The notes below the pieces were generated by a model. It was given only the letters and a program-made list of their open reading frames with translations. It ran no database searches and had not been told where the DNA came from. The position numbers and the translations under genes were made by a program. From positions 1,674,001 through 1,738,000 of the forward strand of contig CP159477.1 in assembly GCA_042140185.1 (NCBI GenBank): 64,000 nucleotides of DNA. Reading direction: 5' to 3'. The stretch comes from JANSXG01 sp024743075. Its GTDB lineage: Bacteria; Planctomycetota; Phycisphaerae; Phycisphaerales; UBA1924. Each line of letters starts with the position of its first letter. Within the stretch, counting starts at the first letter, position 1. This document shows, in pieces, positions 8,132-17,414 of the stretch.

Positions 8132-9295
8132 TCAGCCGTCGCGACGGCTGAGGTTCTCGCGAGCGATCATCAGTTCGAATGTCGATGCAGCGAAGTCGGC
8201 GTCCCGAGCCGAGAGGCTTGTGTAAAACGGCAAGGCCAGCGTCCGCTCAGAAACGCTCTCGGTGATCGGGAAGTCGCCCTGCCGGAAGCCGAGCGCCTGG
8301 AAGTGCGGCTGGATGTGAATCGCCGGAAAGTACGCCGCGGAGCCGACGTCGTGGCGATGCAGGCCCTGAACGATCCGATCACGCTCCACGCCGGTGTACT
8401 GGTCGTTCAGCCGAAGCACGAACACGAACCAGCTCATCGTCGTTTCGTCGCTGATGTTCGGGAGCACGACTTCCGAGAGGCCCATGAACCGCTCGATGTA
8501 CCGGTTCGCGACCGTCCGGCGAGCTTCGAGGATCTCGTCGAGGCGCTCAAGCTGCGCGACGCCCAGTGCCGCCTGAATCTCGCTCATCCGGTAGTTGTAG
8601 CCAAGGCGTTCAAACTGCATCCAGTTCCCGAGACCGGAGGTGCCCGGCGTGGCACGCCCCTGGTTGCGCAGCGACCGCAGCACCTCTGCGCCGCGATCGT
8701 CGTTGGTGAGGACCATGCCTCCCTCACCCGTCGTGATCTGCTTGTTCGGGTAGAAACCGAAGACGGCATAGTGACCGAAGTCCCCCACCGCCCGCCCCTG
8801 GTAGCGACCGCCGATCGCTTCGCAGCAGTCTTCGATCAGTTTGATCTCGTTGCGATCGGCGATCTTGCGGTACTCGTCCATGTGCTGTGGATTGCCGAAG
8901 TTCTCGACCGCGATGATCGCCTTGGTCTTCGGCGTGATCGCGGCTTCGACTTTGACCGGGTCCATGTTCAGCGACTTCGGACAGATCTCGGCAAAGATCG
9001 GCTTCGCACCGACATAAAGGACCGCGTTCGCCGGCGCGATGAAACTGAACGGCGTCGTGATGACCTCGTCCCCGGGACCGACGCCCGCAGCGATCAGGGC
9101 CATGTGCAGACCCGCGGTGCCGCTCGAACAGGCCACACCGTGACCACGATTGCATCGCGAAGCGAGCAGGTGCTCGAACCGCTCGACCATCGGTCCGATC
9201 GAGAGCCGGTCCGAACGGAGCACCTGCGTGACCAGCTCGATCTCGCGATCGGTGATATCGGGTTTGGACAGCGGGACATCATCCATGGCGGGCAT
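8132..9295 (-). CDS. DegT/DnrJ/EryC1/StrS family aminotransferase
   Basis: 387 residues from ATG 9295 (ATG 9286 is an alternative). This is a PLP-dependent sugar aminotransferase of the type that makes amino-sugar nucleotides for surface polysaccharides. Visible are the N-terminal PLSKPDIT, the cofactor-phosphate motif SSGTAGLHMAL, an EDCCEAIGG motif where an aspartate contacts the PLP ring, and the Schiff-base lysine in FGFYPNKQITTGEGG (about residue 185). Other sugar-nucleotide genes are not next to it, so the exact substrate is unknown. It lies 77 bases downstream of the restored end of dnaA. Confidence 0.93.
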   Translation of the reverse strand: MPAMDDVPLSKPDITDREIELVTQVLRSDRLSIGPMVERFEHLLASRCNRGHGVACSSGTAGLHMALIAAGVGPGDEVITTPFSFIAPANAVLYVGAKPIFAEICPKSLNMDPVKVEAAITPKTKAIIAVENFGNPQHMDEYRKIADRNEIKLIEDCCEAIGGRYQGRAVGDFGHYAVFGFYPNKQITTGEGGMVLTNDDRGAEVLRSLRNQGRATPGTSGLGNWMQFERLGYNYRMSEIQAALGVAQLERLDEILEARRTVANRYIERFMGLSEVVLPNISDETTMSWFVFVLRLNDQYTGVERDRIVQGLHRHDVGSAAYFPAIHIQPHFQALGFRQGDFPITESVSERTLALPFYTSLSARDADFAASTFELMIARENLSRRDG

Positions 9296-9372
9296 CCGTC
9301 GAATCGTTCTTCGGGAGCGACCGTCCGACGCGGCCACACCCCTGCAGGATACCCGCACTGGCCGGATTCGGG

Positions 9373-10826
9373 TCAGGCGGCGCTGGCTCGGCGGAGGATC
9401 TCGTCTTTGAGCATGGCGTGCAGCTCGCTCACGCGCAGTTCTCCAAGGATACCGCCAGCATCGCGCGACTCACCCGCATCGATCATCTTCTGTGTCCGCT
9501 GGGCCGCGGTGACGATCGTCGAATGGTTCCGCCGGTTGAGGTCCCGCGCGATCTCCGGAAACGACCGGGTTGTCAGATTCCGCGCAGAAGGGCGCAGAGC
9601 GAGCGGGCGAACACCACGAGCCGGTGACGACCCGAGCCGAGCACATCGTTGGGTTCGACGCCGAGCTTCTCACAGACCACATCCACGATCAGGTTGACCC
9701 GAAGCGGCCGCCGCCCCGGCGTCGAGTTCCCGTCACCGAGCACCCGGCGGACCATGGCCGCGTTAACCGGGGCACCAGAAGCCGGTCCGCCGAGAAGTTT
9801 CTGGTACGCCTCCACGCGCAGCACCGCACCCTCAACCTCGCGGGCCGAGGCGTGGCACGCGCCGGCGATCGCGTCGGCGGCGCCCGGCTCCAGCTGCAGT
9901 CCGCGTTTCGCGGCGATCCGGGCGGCGAGCAGAGCCCGCAATTCCTGGTCCGGCGGCTCGATATGGACGACCATGCCTGAGACGCAGCGCGAGACCAAAC
10001 GGTGGCTGAGGCGTTCGATCTTCTTCGGGTGCTCATCGGACGCGAGCATCACTCGGGCGCCGTCGAGGTCGAGAGTATCGATGGTATGCAGGAGTTCCGA
10101 CTCGGTCGCTTTCTTGCCCGCGACGAAGTGGACGTCGTCGATGCAGAGCAGGTCGACGCCTCGGTAGCGTTTGCGGAACGCTTCGAGCGAGCGGGACTGG
10201 ACGGCCGCGATGAACTCGTTGGCGAATGACTCGCCGGTCACGTACCGGACTCTCGCGCCCGGACACTCGCGACGAAAACGGTCGGCGACACCCTGGAGGA
10301 GGTGGGTCTTGCCGACACCGCACGGGCCGTGAACGAAGAGGGCTGAGATCCCGGCGATCTGCTTCTGCGCGGCGAGTTCGAGCGCGGCGTTCACCGCCAT
10401 GCGGTTCGTGCGCCCGACCACGAGCGTGTCCAGAGAGTAGCGCGACTGGGCGTGCCGCCGGCCGGGAGCCCCTCGCGTCGGAGCGGGCGAGGGCGCGACC
10501 GCGGGATTTTGCCCCACTCGTGAATCCGCCGACTGGCCGGCGGCTCGGTTCGGACGACTGACCTTCCAGTGCACCCTGGCGGCGTCACCCCGGACCGCGG
10601 CCGCCGCTCGTTCGACTTCGGATGCGAAGCGGCGTTGGAGCAGTTCGGACTGGAACGAACTCCCGACCTTGAGGATAACCGCGTCCGAGGTCGACTCGAA
10701 AACGACCGACCCATCGAAGAACCTCGCGTACCGATCCTCGCCGATCTGCCCAATCAGGCGGTTCACCAGCTTCGTCGCGTGAGAGCCGGGTTGAGGATTC
10801 GAAACGGGCACACGGTCGATGGTCAC
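9373..10826 (-). CDS. dnaA: Chromosomal replication initiator DnaA (frameshifted in this sequence)
   Basis: The ATPase that binds and melts oriC. From GTG 10826 the frame gives 417 residues: domain I, a Pro/Arg linker, and AAA+ domain III with Walker A HGPCGVGKTHLL and Walker B LLCIDDVHF. It then stops at 9573, in the middle of domain IV. At about 9582-9590 one base is missing. In the shifted frame the protein continues as NLTTRSFPEIARDLN and then RRNHSTIVTAAQ, which is the DnaA DNA-binding signature, and ends at 9373. Restoring one base gives 484 residues, a normal DnaA length. Neighbours dnaN, recF and gyrB are not present here. An upstream extension of the frame to 11036 is not DnaA-like. 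Confidence 0.93.
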
Positions 10827-11301
10827 GGTTCCACCTCGCGTTGCGGAACCGGCGAAGGCCGATCTTCCGCGCAAAGGGTCGGTCGAGTTGACGCGAATCC
10901 GTTCCCGATCAGACCTGCCGAACCATGAGCACACCCACCGCGCGAGATCGATGCACGATCCCTGACACTGCCTGTTACGGCCTGTTCGAGGAGGGGCACA
11001 GGTCGGCCGGGCCGCTGCTCTCCGACGCGAGCACACATGCGTCGATCAGCGTTCCGGTCTGTCGGCCGTCAGTGGCCGGTCCGCACAAAGTACCGAAGGC
11101 GCGAGGCAGCACAAGGGGGAATGTTTCGACTTTTTGTGCGCGCCGCGAAAACCGTAGGAAATCAAAGCAGAAATTATCGCCATCGGGTTACGCACACCGG
11201 ACCGTGGAATGCTGCACAATCGGTGGATAGTTTCCGGAACACACCAAAAACATCGAGAAATGCAGTGTATTTTTGTGATCCGCTCAAACTCCAAACGACC
11301 T
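10827..11301. other. Gene-free region upstream of dnaA; candidate origin
   Basis: 475 bases hold no gene. From about 11110 to 11300 the sequence is clearly richer in A and T than its surroundings. It contains three weak matches (7 of 9) to the DnaA box TTATCCACA: TTATCGCCA at 11174-11182, TTACGCACA at 11188-11196, and GGTGGATAG at 11222-11230 on the opposite strand. Closeness to dnaA and the A/T patch fit an origin. The boxes are poor and no 13-mer array is obvious, so a plain dnaA promoter region is equally possible. Confidence 0.3.
10831..10837 (-). promoter_or_regulatory. Ribosome binding site of dnaA
   Basis: GAGGTGG on the minus strand, 4 bases before GTG 10826. It selects this start over the much longer upstream open frame. 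Confidence 0.6.
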
Positions 11302-12330
11302 TCAGCGCGCTCCGATGGCGCGCACCATCGCGACCCGTTCGGCAGTCATTTGAAAGCCAAGCCCCCGATACAGGCGACGCGCCGGCTCGTTGTTCAAGTC
11401 GACGGCGCAGGTCAGCCGCGCGCGCTCGCGGGCGCGGCCGCGCGGCAGACCGAAGGACAGATCTCGCATCCCGCTGCGCATAAGCGTCCGTCCCAGGCTC
11501 CGACCACGAAGGCGCGGAGAAATGCCCAGATAAACAAGTTCCACGCCGCCTGAATCGGGGCAAGCGGTGAACAGCATCGCGCCTTCCGGTTCTCCGTCCA
11601 ACTCGATGAGCCACCACCAGCGCGGATCGAACTTGCGAACCGATTTGTGGCTGTCCAGGACATCTTCCGGTGTCCGAAGAGTGCAGAGTTCAGGGCAATC
11701 CATGGTCTGCTCGTAACTCCGACTCAGGGCGAGCACCAGGCGCTCGCTCGTCTCGGGAAGGTCCGGGCCGAGCGTTGCAAGCGATCGCGCGGAGATCCCC
11801 TCCGGCAACTGCCATGGCTCGAAGTCTTCGAACTCGCTCGGCGTCGGAACGGGGCGTGCCATGTACGCGAGTCGCGCCAACTCGTGGAAGCCGCCATGGG
11901 CGAACGCTCTCGCCGCCGAGCGTTCGCCCGGATTGAGCAGCGTCTGAGCCAGACGAACGTCCGCTTCGCGGCCCGTGGAGCCAAAATCCTCGCAGGCGGC
12001 GTCGATGACTCGGCCAAGCTCCTCTTCGGCGGCTCGGGTCGCGGGCTGCGACGTGAAGCACATCGCGGTTCGCCCCGATCCTCGGACGCCGAGCGCCACC
12101 TCTCGGACACGCCCCGTTTCCGGATCGCAGCTGGACCAGAAGTGCTCTAGATCGATTCCGTGGGATCTCGCGGCCCCGAGAAACCGCTTCCCGGCATCCC
12201 TGTCGCCCTGGGCCGAAGCCTCGGCAAGGCGCTGCGCGGCCGCGAGGCGGGCGGGCGCGTCCACCTTGCGGATCTCGTACCCGTCGGGCCCTTCCACAGC
12301 ACCCGGCGGTTTGGCGGCGGCCTGGCTCAT
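11302..12330 (-). CDS. GNAT-family acetyltransferase, probably two-domain
   Basis: 342 residues from ATG 12330. The C-terminal ~130 residues show the acetyl-CoA-binding pattern of GNAT enzymes (VYLGISPRLRGRSLGRTLM, then LTCAVDLNNEPARRLYRGLG). The N-terminal half is also about the size of a GNAT domain but has no clear pyrophosphate loop, as in mycothiol-synthase-like double GNATs. The acceptor substrate cannot be told. A longer frame reaching 12462 begins with unrelated Arg/Cys-rich sequence and is not favoured. Confidence 0.8.
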   Translation of the reverse strand: MSQAAAKPPGAVEGPDGYEIRKVDAPARLAAAQRLAEASAQGDRDAGKRFLGAARSHGIDLEHFWSSCDPETGRVREVALGVRGSGRTAMCFTSQPATRAAEEELGRVIDAACEDFGSTGREADVRLAQTLLNPGERSAARAFAHGGFHELARLAYMARPVPTPSEFEDFEPWQLPEGISARSLATLGPDLPETSERLVLALSRSYEQTMDCPELCTLRTPEDVLDSHKSVRKFDPRWWWLIELDGEPEGAMLFTACPDSGGVELVYLGISPRLRGRSLGRTLMRSGMRDLSFGLPRGRARERARLTCAVDLNNEPARRLYRGLGFQMTAERVAMVRAIGAR

Positions 12331-12399
12331 GTTCGCTCGGGTCTCCAAAGGCAGTTCAACGGGTTCGACGCCCGATAATTCCCAGACTGATGCGGGGTT

Positions 12400-12416
12400 G
12401 ACTCTTCGAAAGAGTC
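12400..12416. repeat. Short inverted repeat upstream of the GNAT gene
   Basis: GACTCTT and AAGAGTC are separated by CGA, forming a 7-bp stem within the 243-base divergent gap. No T-run is next to it. It could be an operator or a chance palindrome. Nothing else is recognised in the gap. Confidence 0.3.
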
Positions 12417-12573
12417 CCGGGCTGATGCAACAGTAGATCGGATTCCGGCGTATGAGAAGCACGAAATGCGGTAGGAGTCCGAAACTTGGCCCGGCCGGGA
12501 TCCAGTCCCGACTCGCGAGCCATCGGGTTCCGGTCTACACTGGCCGTTCATCCGCACCAACCGGGAGATCGCT

Positions 12574-13221
12574 TTGAACCGAGCCCAGATGAAGATGCAG
12601 AACACCCTTCGCGCCACAGTTCTGGCGGTCCTGACCGTTGTCTTCGGTGGGCTTGCCCTCAGCCCGGCGATCGCCGCTCCCCAACCCGACGCCATCCCCA
12701 GCCGCTGGGAGTTCGACCTGCGTCCGGGCCCGCTGCGTGTGACCACGGTCGATGTCGAAGGTGTCGGCCCGCGGGCGTTCTTCTACATGCCGTACTATGT
12801 GGAGAACAACAGTGGGGAAGACCGATTCCTCGCGCCGCGTTTCGAACTCGCGACCGAAGAGGGCGAAGTGATCCGCTCCGGCGGCTCGAACGTGTCTCGC
12901 GAAGTCACGCGGACCATCATCGCCCGCTTCCAGAACGAGCTGCTCGAGGACGAGATCTCGATGCTTGGGCCGATCCTGCAGGGCCCTGAGAACGCCCGCG
13001 AGGGCGTCATCATCTGGCCCGCGACCGACCTCAAGGTCGATGAAGTCACCGTTTACGCCTCGGGCTTCTCCGGCGAGACCAAGCAGTTCGTCCGCCCGGA
13101 CAACGGCGAAGTGGTCGTCCTTCGCAAAACGCGGATGCTGCGTCACGCCACCCCGGGCAACATCGACGCAACATCGGACCAGCCGTTCCGCCGAACCGTC
13201 GATCGTTGGATCATGCGCTGA
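12574..13221 (+). CDS. Secreted protein of unknown function
   Basis: 215 residues from TTG 12574, chosen because GGGAG lies 6 bases upstream; ATG 12589 or 12595 are alternatives. A typical signal peptide (hydrophobic core at ~13-32, ending ALSPAIAA before PQPD) marks it for export. The mature ~180 residues look like a beta-sandwich (FYMPYYVENNSGEDRFLAPR, then LKVDEVTVYASGFSGETKQF). I do not recognise a family. It lies upstream of rpmA but is separated by 122 bases. Confidence 0.7.
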   Translation: MNRAQMKMQNTLRATVLAVLTVVFGGLALSPAIAAPQPDAIPSRWEFDLRPGPLRVTTVDVEGVGPRAFFYMPYYVENNSGEDRFLAPRFELATEEGEVIRSGGSNVSREVTRTIIARFQNELLEDEISMLGPILQGPENAREGVIIWPATDLKVDEVTVYASGFSGETKQFVRPDNGEVVVLRKTRMLRHATPGNIDATSDQPFRRTVDRWIMR

Positions 13222-13343
13222 TCAGGTCGTCCAGATCGACCGGTTAGCCGCTTTACAGGCGACGTCCTGCTCGCTACTCTGTTCGGCCCTCCCGACGACA
13301 TCGGGCGGACACCGCATCACCTTTCTGATTAGAGGGAATCGCC

Positions 13344-13643
13344 ATGGCTCACAAGAAAGGCCAAGGTTCATCCAAGAACGGTCGTGACTCCAACCCGCAG
13401 TACCGCGGTGTGAAGCTCTACGGCGGCGAAACCGCGAAGGCCGGTTCGATCATCGCCCGCCAGTGCGGCACGCACTGGAACCCCGGCTACATGGTCGGTC
13501 GCGGCAACGACGACACCCTGTTCGCCAAGATCGCCGGAACGGTCGTTTGGAACGGACGCAAGGTGCACGTTTTCCCGTCTGACGAGTCCGTCCCGGTGCC
13601 CTTCTACGTGAAGTTGCCCGAGGGCAAGGCCGCGAGCGCCTGA
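13344..13643 (+). CDS. rpmA: Large-subunit ribosomal protein bL27
   Basis: 99 residues beginning MAHKKGQGSSKNGRDSNPQY, the unmistakable bL27 N-terminus that reaches the peptidyl-transferase centre, followed by the YRGVKLYGGE core. GAGGGA sits upstream of ATG 13344. The usual partner rplU (bL21) is not next to it; the gene seems to stand alone and ends in an intrinsic terminator. Confidence 0.98.
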   Translation: MAHKKGQGSSKNGRDSNPQYRGVKLYGGETAKAGSIIARQCGTHWNPGYMVGRGNDDTLFAKIAGTVVWNGRKVHVFPSDESVPVPFYVKLPEGKAASA

Positions 13644-13681
13644 ACCCTGTCGCAGCGTTCGAAACATTTGACTGTACGATC

Positions 13682-13705
13682 AACCCGGCGCTCGTCGGGT
13701 TTTTT
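13682..13705 (+). terminator. Intrinsic terminator after rpmA
   Basis: AACCCG at 13682-13687 pairs with CGGGTT at 13696-13701 across an 8-base loop, followed directly by a run of T. Position and form suit termination of rpmA. Confidence 0.85.
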
Positions 13706-13741
13706 CATGGCTCGCGCCCACCGTGCAGAGGAGGAATCGTG

Positions 13742-15211
13742 ATGAGTCGTCGAACGGGTCGGTGGTGGTGCTGGGCGCTCGCGTCTGTTCTGGTCGGACT
13801 GACTGTGCCGTCGGTGTGCGTAGGTATCAAAGCGACGGACCAAACCGGCCCGCCGGAGCCGGTGCTTTCCCCGGACACCGCGGCAGGCAAAACGCTCGGC
13901 TGGCTACTCGAGGCGCTCAGCGGACGGATCGGGGAGCCTGAGACCGAACGCTTTGCTCCCGAGTTTGTGAAGCAACTGCCGGGTTCGATGCCGGACCCGA
14001 AGTCCACCGCCGCTCTTCGCTCCGGACACTCGGCGATCTTCGGTTCCGGCGAGGCGACGCTGGTTTCAATCGAGGAAGGGGCGTCGGAGCACGCCCTCCG
14101 TGCGATCCTCAAGGCGGAGGCGACCGGGAAGCTGTTTCTGCTTCAACTCTCGATCGATCCGGGAACCGGCCTCATCGACGGACTTCTGATCACGCCTGCG
14201 CCGAACAGCAGGGATATCCCGCAGTCGTGGGCGGAGGTCGACGCGGCGTTGAAGAAGTTGCCCGGCGACCTGTCGGTCCTCGTCGCCTCGGCGGATGGAG
14301 CCGCACCCGCGCCCGTCTACGCCATCAATCCCGACCACCGCCTCGGCATCGGCTCGGCATTCAAGCTCTGGGTCCTCGGTGCCCTCGCGGAACTCGTCCA
14401 TGACGGTGGGGCCAGTTGGGAAGAGCCGCTCGCGTTGGACTTTGCCATCAAGACCATGCCGATCGGCGAACTCCGAATGCAGGCCAACAGGGAGGGCATG
14501 GGAGCGGATCCGGAGTTCCCGCTCAGCCGGTTCGCGGATGTGATGATTTCTGTCAGCGACAACCCGGCGACGGACCACCTGATCGAGCGGGTCGGGCGCG
14601 ACCGGATCATCGAGTTTATGTCGCGCGTTCACGATGAGCCCTCGCAGAACCAGCCTTTCCTCTCGACCGGCCAGTTCTTCAAGCTCAAGCGCGGCGCACC
14701 GGACGAAGTGCTCCGAGCGTACATCGCTGCCCAGACGCCGGAAGAGCGTCAGGCGGTCCTCGATTCCGACGCCTTCCAGAACGCCGTCATCAGCATCCCA
14801 CTCGCGATGAGATGGCAACAGGACGGCCCGATCGCGATCGACGCCGTCGAATGGTTCGCCAGCGCTCGCGAACTCGGGCGGACCATGCTCGAGTTGCGCC
14901 GGCTGGAGCAGCGACCGGGCATGAAGCCGCTCTCGCACGCCTTGCGAATCAACGACGGTATCAATCTCGACGACAGGGTCTGGCCGAAAGTCGCCTTCAA
15001 GGGCGGTTCCGAGCCCGGCGTGTTGAACCTGACGTATCTCGCTGAAGATGCCGCCGGCAACCGATGGGTGGTGTCGCTGGGTTGGAACAACTCCGATGCG
15101 ATGGTCGATGATGACCGGATGATCCACATTGCGTTGGGCATCTTTGCGCTCTTGGCGGAAGGCGAACTCCCGACCGCGTCCGTTACGGACGAGGCGACAG
15201 CGAGCCCATAA
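13742..15211 (+). CDS. Class A beta-lactamase-like serine hydrolase, secreted
   Basis: 489 residues from ATG 13742; AGGAGG is 7 bases upstream. After a signal peptide (core WALASVLVGLTVPSVCVG) comes a ~130-residue N-terminal domain that looks like a small alpha/beta fold, then a penicillin-recognising domain: SxxK in GSAFKLW (Ser ~205), SDN in VSDNPATDHLI (~271), and KGG in FKGGSEPG (~419). These are the three active-site motifs of class A enzymes. Whether it cleaves beta-lactams or another peptide/ester bond is unknown; the extra domain and long linkers argue for a housekeeping esterase or peptidase. It overlaps the convergent hemW by 29 bases. Confidence 0.85.
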   Translation: MSRRTGRWWCWALASVLVGLTVPSVCVGIKATDQTGPPEPVLSPDTAAGKTLGWLLEALSGRIGEPETERFAPEFVKQLPGSMPDPKSTAALRSGHSAIFGSGEATLVSIEEGASEHALRAILKAEATGKLFLLQLSIDPGTGLIDGLLITPAPNSRDIPQSWAEVDAALKKLPGDLSVLVASADGAAPAPVYAINPDHRLGIGSAFKLWVLGALAELVHDGGASWEEPLALDFAIKTMPIGELRMQANREGMGADPEFPLSRFADVMISVSDNPATDHLIERVGRDRIIEFMSRVHDEPSQNQPFLSTGQFFKLKRGAPDEVLRAYIAAQTPEERQAVLDSDAFQNAVISIPLAMRWQQDGPIAIDAVEWFASARELGRTMLELRRLEQRPGMKPLSHALRINDGINLDDRVWPKVAFKGGSEPGVLNLTYLAEDAAGNRWVVSLGWNNSDAMVDDDRMIHIALGIFALLAEGELPTASVTDEATASP

Positions 15212-16425
15212 GCGCCGCAGCGATGCCGTCGGCGAAGAGCCAGCCCCGCTCAGCGAGTTTCAGGCGCGCGTCCGCGGCGATTTCCAGATCGCCGCTCTGA
15301 ACGAACCGGTCAATCTCACGGCGAAACGGATCGCCGGCGCCGAATGTGCCAGCCTGTTCCTGCAGCGCGTTCAGATCAAGCCCTTCGCGCAGTCGCAGCC
15401 CGGTCATGATGCGCTCCGCCAGCGCGCGCGGGGCGTTTGGCGTCTCCAGATCCACGACGCTCGACCAGCCGTCTGAGGTGCGGACGGATTCCATCCAATC
15501 CGTGAGTCGAGGGACATTCTTCCATCGAAAGCCTCTGGCGTGTCCCGATGCGGACGGCCCGGCGGCGAGCCACTGCTCCTGTCGCCAGTACGCGAGGTTG
15601 TGCAGGCATTCCGCGCCGGCGCGCGAAGTTGGACACCTCGTAGCGCCCGAAGCCGCGCTCCGCGAGCTTCGACCATGTCAACAGTTGCATCCCGACCTCG
15701 GTGTCTTCATCGATCGCGTCGAGGCGGCCGAGTTCGAGCTTCTTGGTCATTGCGGTGCCCTGCTCATAGGTCAGAGCGTACGCGGAAACGTGCTCGATAC
15801 CTTCACCGTCGAGAAGCCCGAGCGCGGTGTCAAGATCGGCTTCCCACTCGGCGAGGGTCTGGCCGGGGATTCCGAAGATGAGGTCTACCGAGCGTCGCGC
15901 GATGCCGGCATCGCGCAGAAACTCGAGCGAGCGCTCGACGTTGGCCGGGTCGTGCCATCGCTCGAGCGTCTTCAGATGGCGGGCGTCGAAGCTCTGGGCC
16001 CCCACCGACGCTCGGGTAACACCTCCCTCGCGGAGCACCTCGGCGAGTTCGCGGGTGACGGTTTCCGGATTGCACTCGACCGTGAACTCCGCCAGTTGCG
16101 ACAGATCGAACCGGTCGGCGAGGGTTTGGAGCAGCCGGCGCCAGAGTTCGGGGCGGAGCAGACTCGGCGTGCCGCCTCCGACAAAAATCGTCTGCAGTCG
16201 CCCGGCGGCCGGTGACATGGCTTTCAGTTCGACCTCCAGTGCCTGGACGAATTCGGCCTGTCGGTCACGAGAGTCCACGAAACTGTAGAAATCGCAGTAA
16301 TGGCACTTGTGGAAGCAGAATGGGACATGAACGTAGAGCGAGCGGGCGTCGACGTCCGGGCTCGTCAGGGCGATCCTCGCGTCGGCTCGTTGCCCCCCTA
16401 CCGTGATGCCAGTAGTCTGATTCAC
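15183..16425 (-). CDS. hemW: HemW-type radical SAM protein (frameshifted in this sequence)
   Basis: A radical SAM protein of the oxygen-independent coproporphyrinogen-oxidase-like family; HemW acts as a heme chaperone. From GTG 16425: the YVHVPFC(x)HKCHYCDFY cluster motif (CxxxCxxC), the glycine-rich VGGGTPS motif and GAQSF. After RYEVSNFAR at about 15618-15624 the frame changes by one step in a GC-repeat. The expected continuation (AECLHNLAYW and the C-terminal domain ending GSLSPRP) runs in another frame to 15183. Removing one base gives 413 residues, typical of HemW. A sequencing error is the likeliest cause. Confidence 0.9.
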
Positions 16426-16521
16426 GAAAACGCAAGCACCTTTCCGAACCGTCCAGCCCGATCGTCCGAAGAGTGACCGTGGACAGCCTCGGCCAGCATT
16501 CTTTCGAAGGATACCCGCCCA

Positions 16522-17031
16522 GTGACCGTTAACCTCGTTGTGTTTACCGAAGATGGTTCACGTCGGGACGTGCCGCTCAAGCCCGGCACCCACGTCGTCG
16601 GTCGGACCTCCGACGCTGGCGTACGAATCCCGCTCCCGTCGGTGTCGCGTCGCCACTGCGAACTGATCGTAGAGAACTCGACGCTGCGGGTACGCGATCT
16701 CGGTTCGTCGAACGGCACCTATCAGAATTATCAGCAGATCGAAGAAGCCACCCTCGCACCCGGCGATGTGCTCGGGATCGGCGGCTGCCTGCTCACGGTG
16801 CAGATCGACGGTGCTCCCAAGCAGGTCGAGAAGCCCGAGCCGCCGCTCGACGCCGCGGGCGGATCGACCATGTCGACCGGCATCAGGTCTCCGGGCGCCA
16901 GCGGCAGTTCGATGATGGAAGACTCCGGTCCGCCGGCGATGAAGGGCTCGCTGCTCGACGACAACGACGGTTCGAGCCTCTTCGATCTCGATCTTTCGGA
17001 TCTGGAAGACGACGACGAGCCCAAACTCTGA
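16522..17031 (+). CDS. FHA-domain protein
   Basis: 169 residues from GTG 16522. Residues ~8-95 form a forkhead-associated domain, which binds phosphothreonine: GRTSDAGVRIPLPSVSRRHC contains the Arg and Ser/His of the binding loop, and LGSSNGTYQN is the classic SNGT motif. The remaining ~75 residues are low-complexity and end in an acidic stretch (FDLDLSDLEDDDEPKL). It probably works with a Ser/Thr kinase encoded elsewhere. It is convergent with the zinc-ribbon gene 16 bases away. Confidence 0.9.
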   Translation: MTVNLVVFTEDGSRRDVPLKPGTHVVGRTSDAGVRIPLPSVSRRHCELIVENSTLRVRDLGSSNGTYQNYQQIEEATLAPGDVLGIGGCLLTVQIDGAPKQVEKPEPPLDAAGGSTMSTGIRSPGASGSSMMEDSGPPAMKGSLLDDNDGSSLFDLDLSDLEDDDEPKL

Positions 17032-17047
17032 ATCTGGTGGACCCGTC

Positions 17048-17242
17048 TCAGGCGTCCATCGGCGGGTCCGCCGCGGCGGGGTCCGGCTCGACGGCGGCCT
17101 TGATCTCCTGCTTCGCCGGCACCTTGATGCTGGTTCCGCAGGATCGGCAACGCACCATACGGCCCCGCGCTTCGGCGGGAACGGCGAGTACCGCTCGGCA
17201 GCGGAGGTTCGGGCACATGATTCGGATCGCGCTGACGGCCAT
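17048..17242 (-). CDS. Small zinc-ribbon protein
   Basis: 64 residues from ATG 17242, with GGGAG a few bases upstream. Two cysteine pairs (MCPNLRC and CRSCG) spaced by 17 residues form a zinc ribbon like the MJ0042-type motif found at the start of many planctomycete and deltaproteobacterial proteins. The tail (KQEIKAAVEPDPAAADPP) is probably disordered. It is divergent from purA. Its role may be nucleic-acid or protein binding; this is not shown by the sequence. Confidence 0.75.
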   Translation of the reverse strand: MAVSAIRIMCPNLRCRAVLAVPAEARGRMVRCRSCGTSIKVPAKQEIKAAVEPDPAAADPPMDA

Positions 17243-17414
17243 GGGCTCTCCCGAGGGTGCTGATTTCCACTAGTCGAATCGGCCGGATTGGGGCTCGAAT
17301 TCAGTTCCTCGGTCGATTCCCTGTTGATCGGTGCGCCCACGATTCGGGTATGTATCTCGTGTTTTGACCGGATCGGCTACGATGCGGCTTTCGCCCTCCC
17401 CGGAAACGAATTTC

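Noticed and set aside
12345..12380. T-arm-like sequence (GGGTTCGACGCCC)
   Set aside because: No acceptor stem, D-arm or anticodon arm can be placed around it, so it is not a tRNA.
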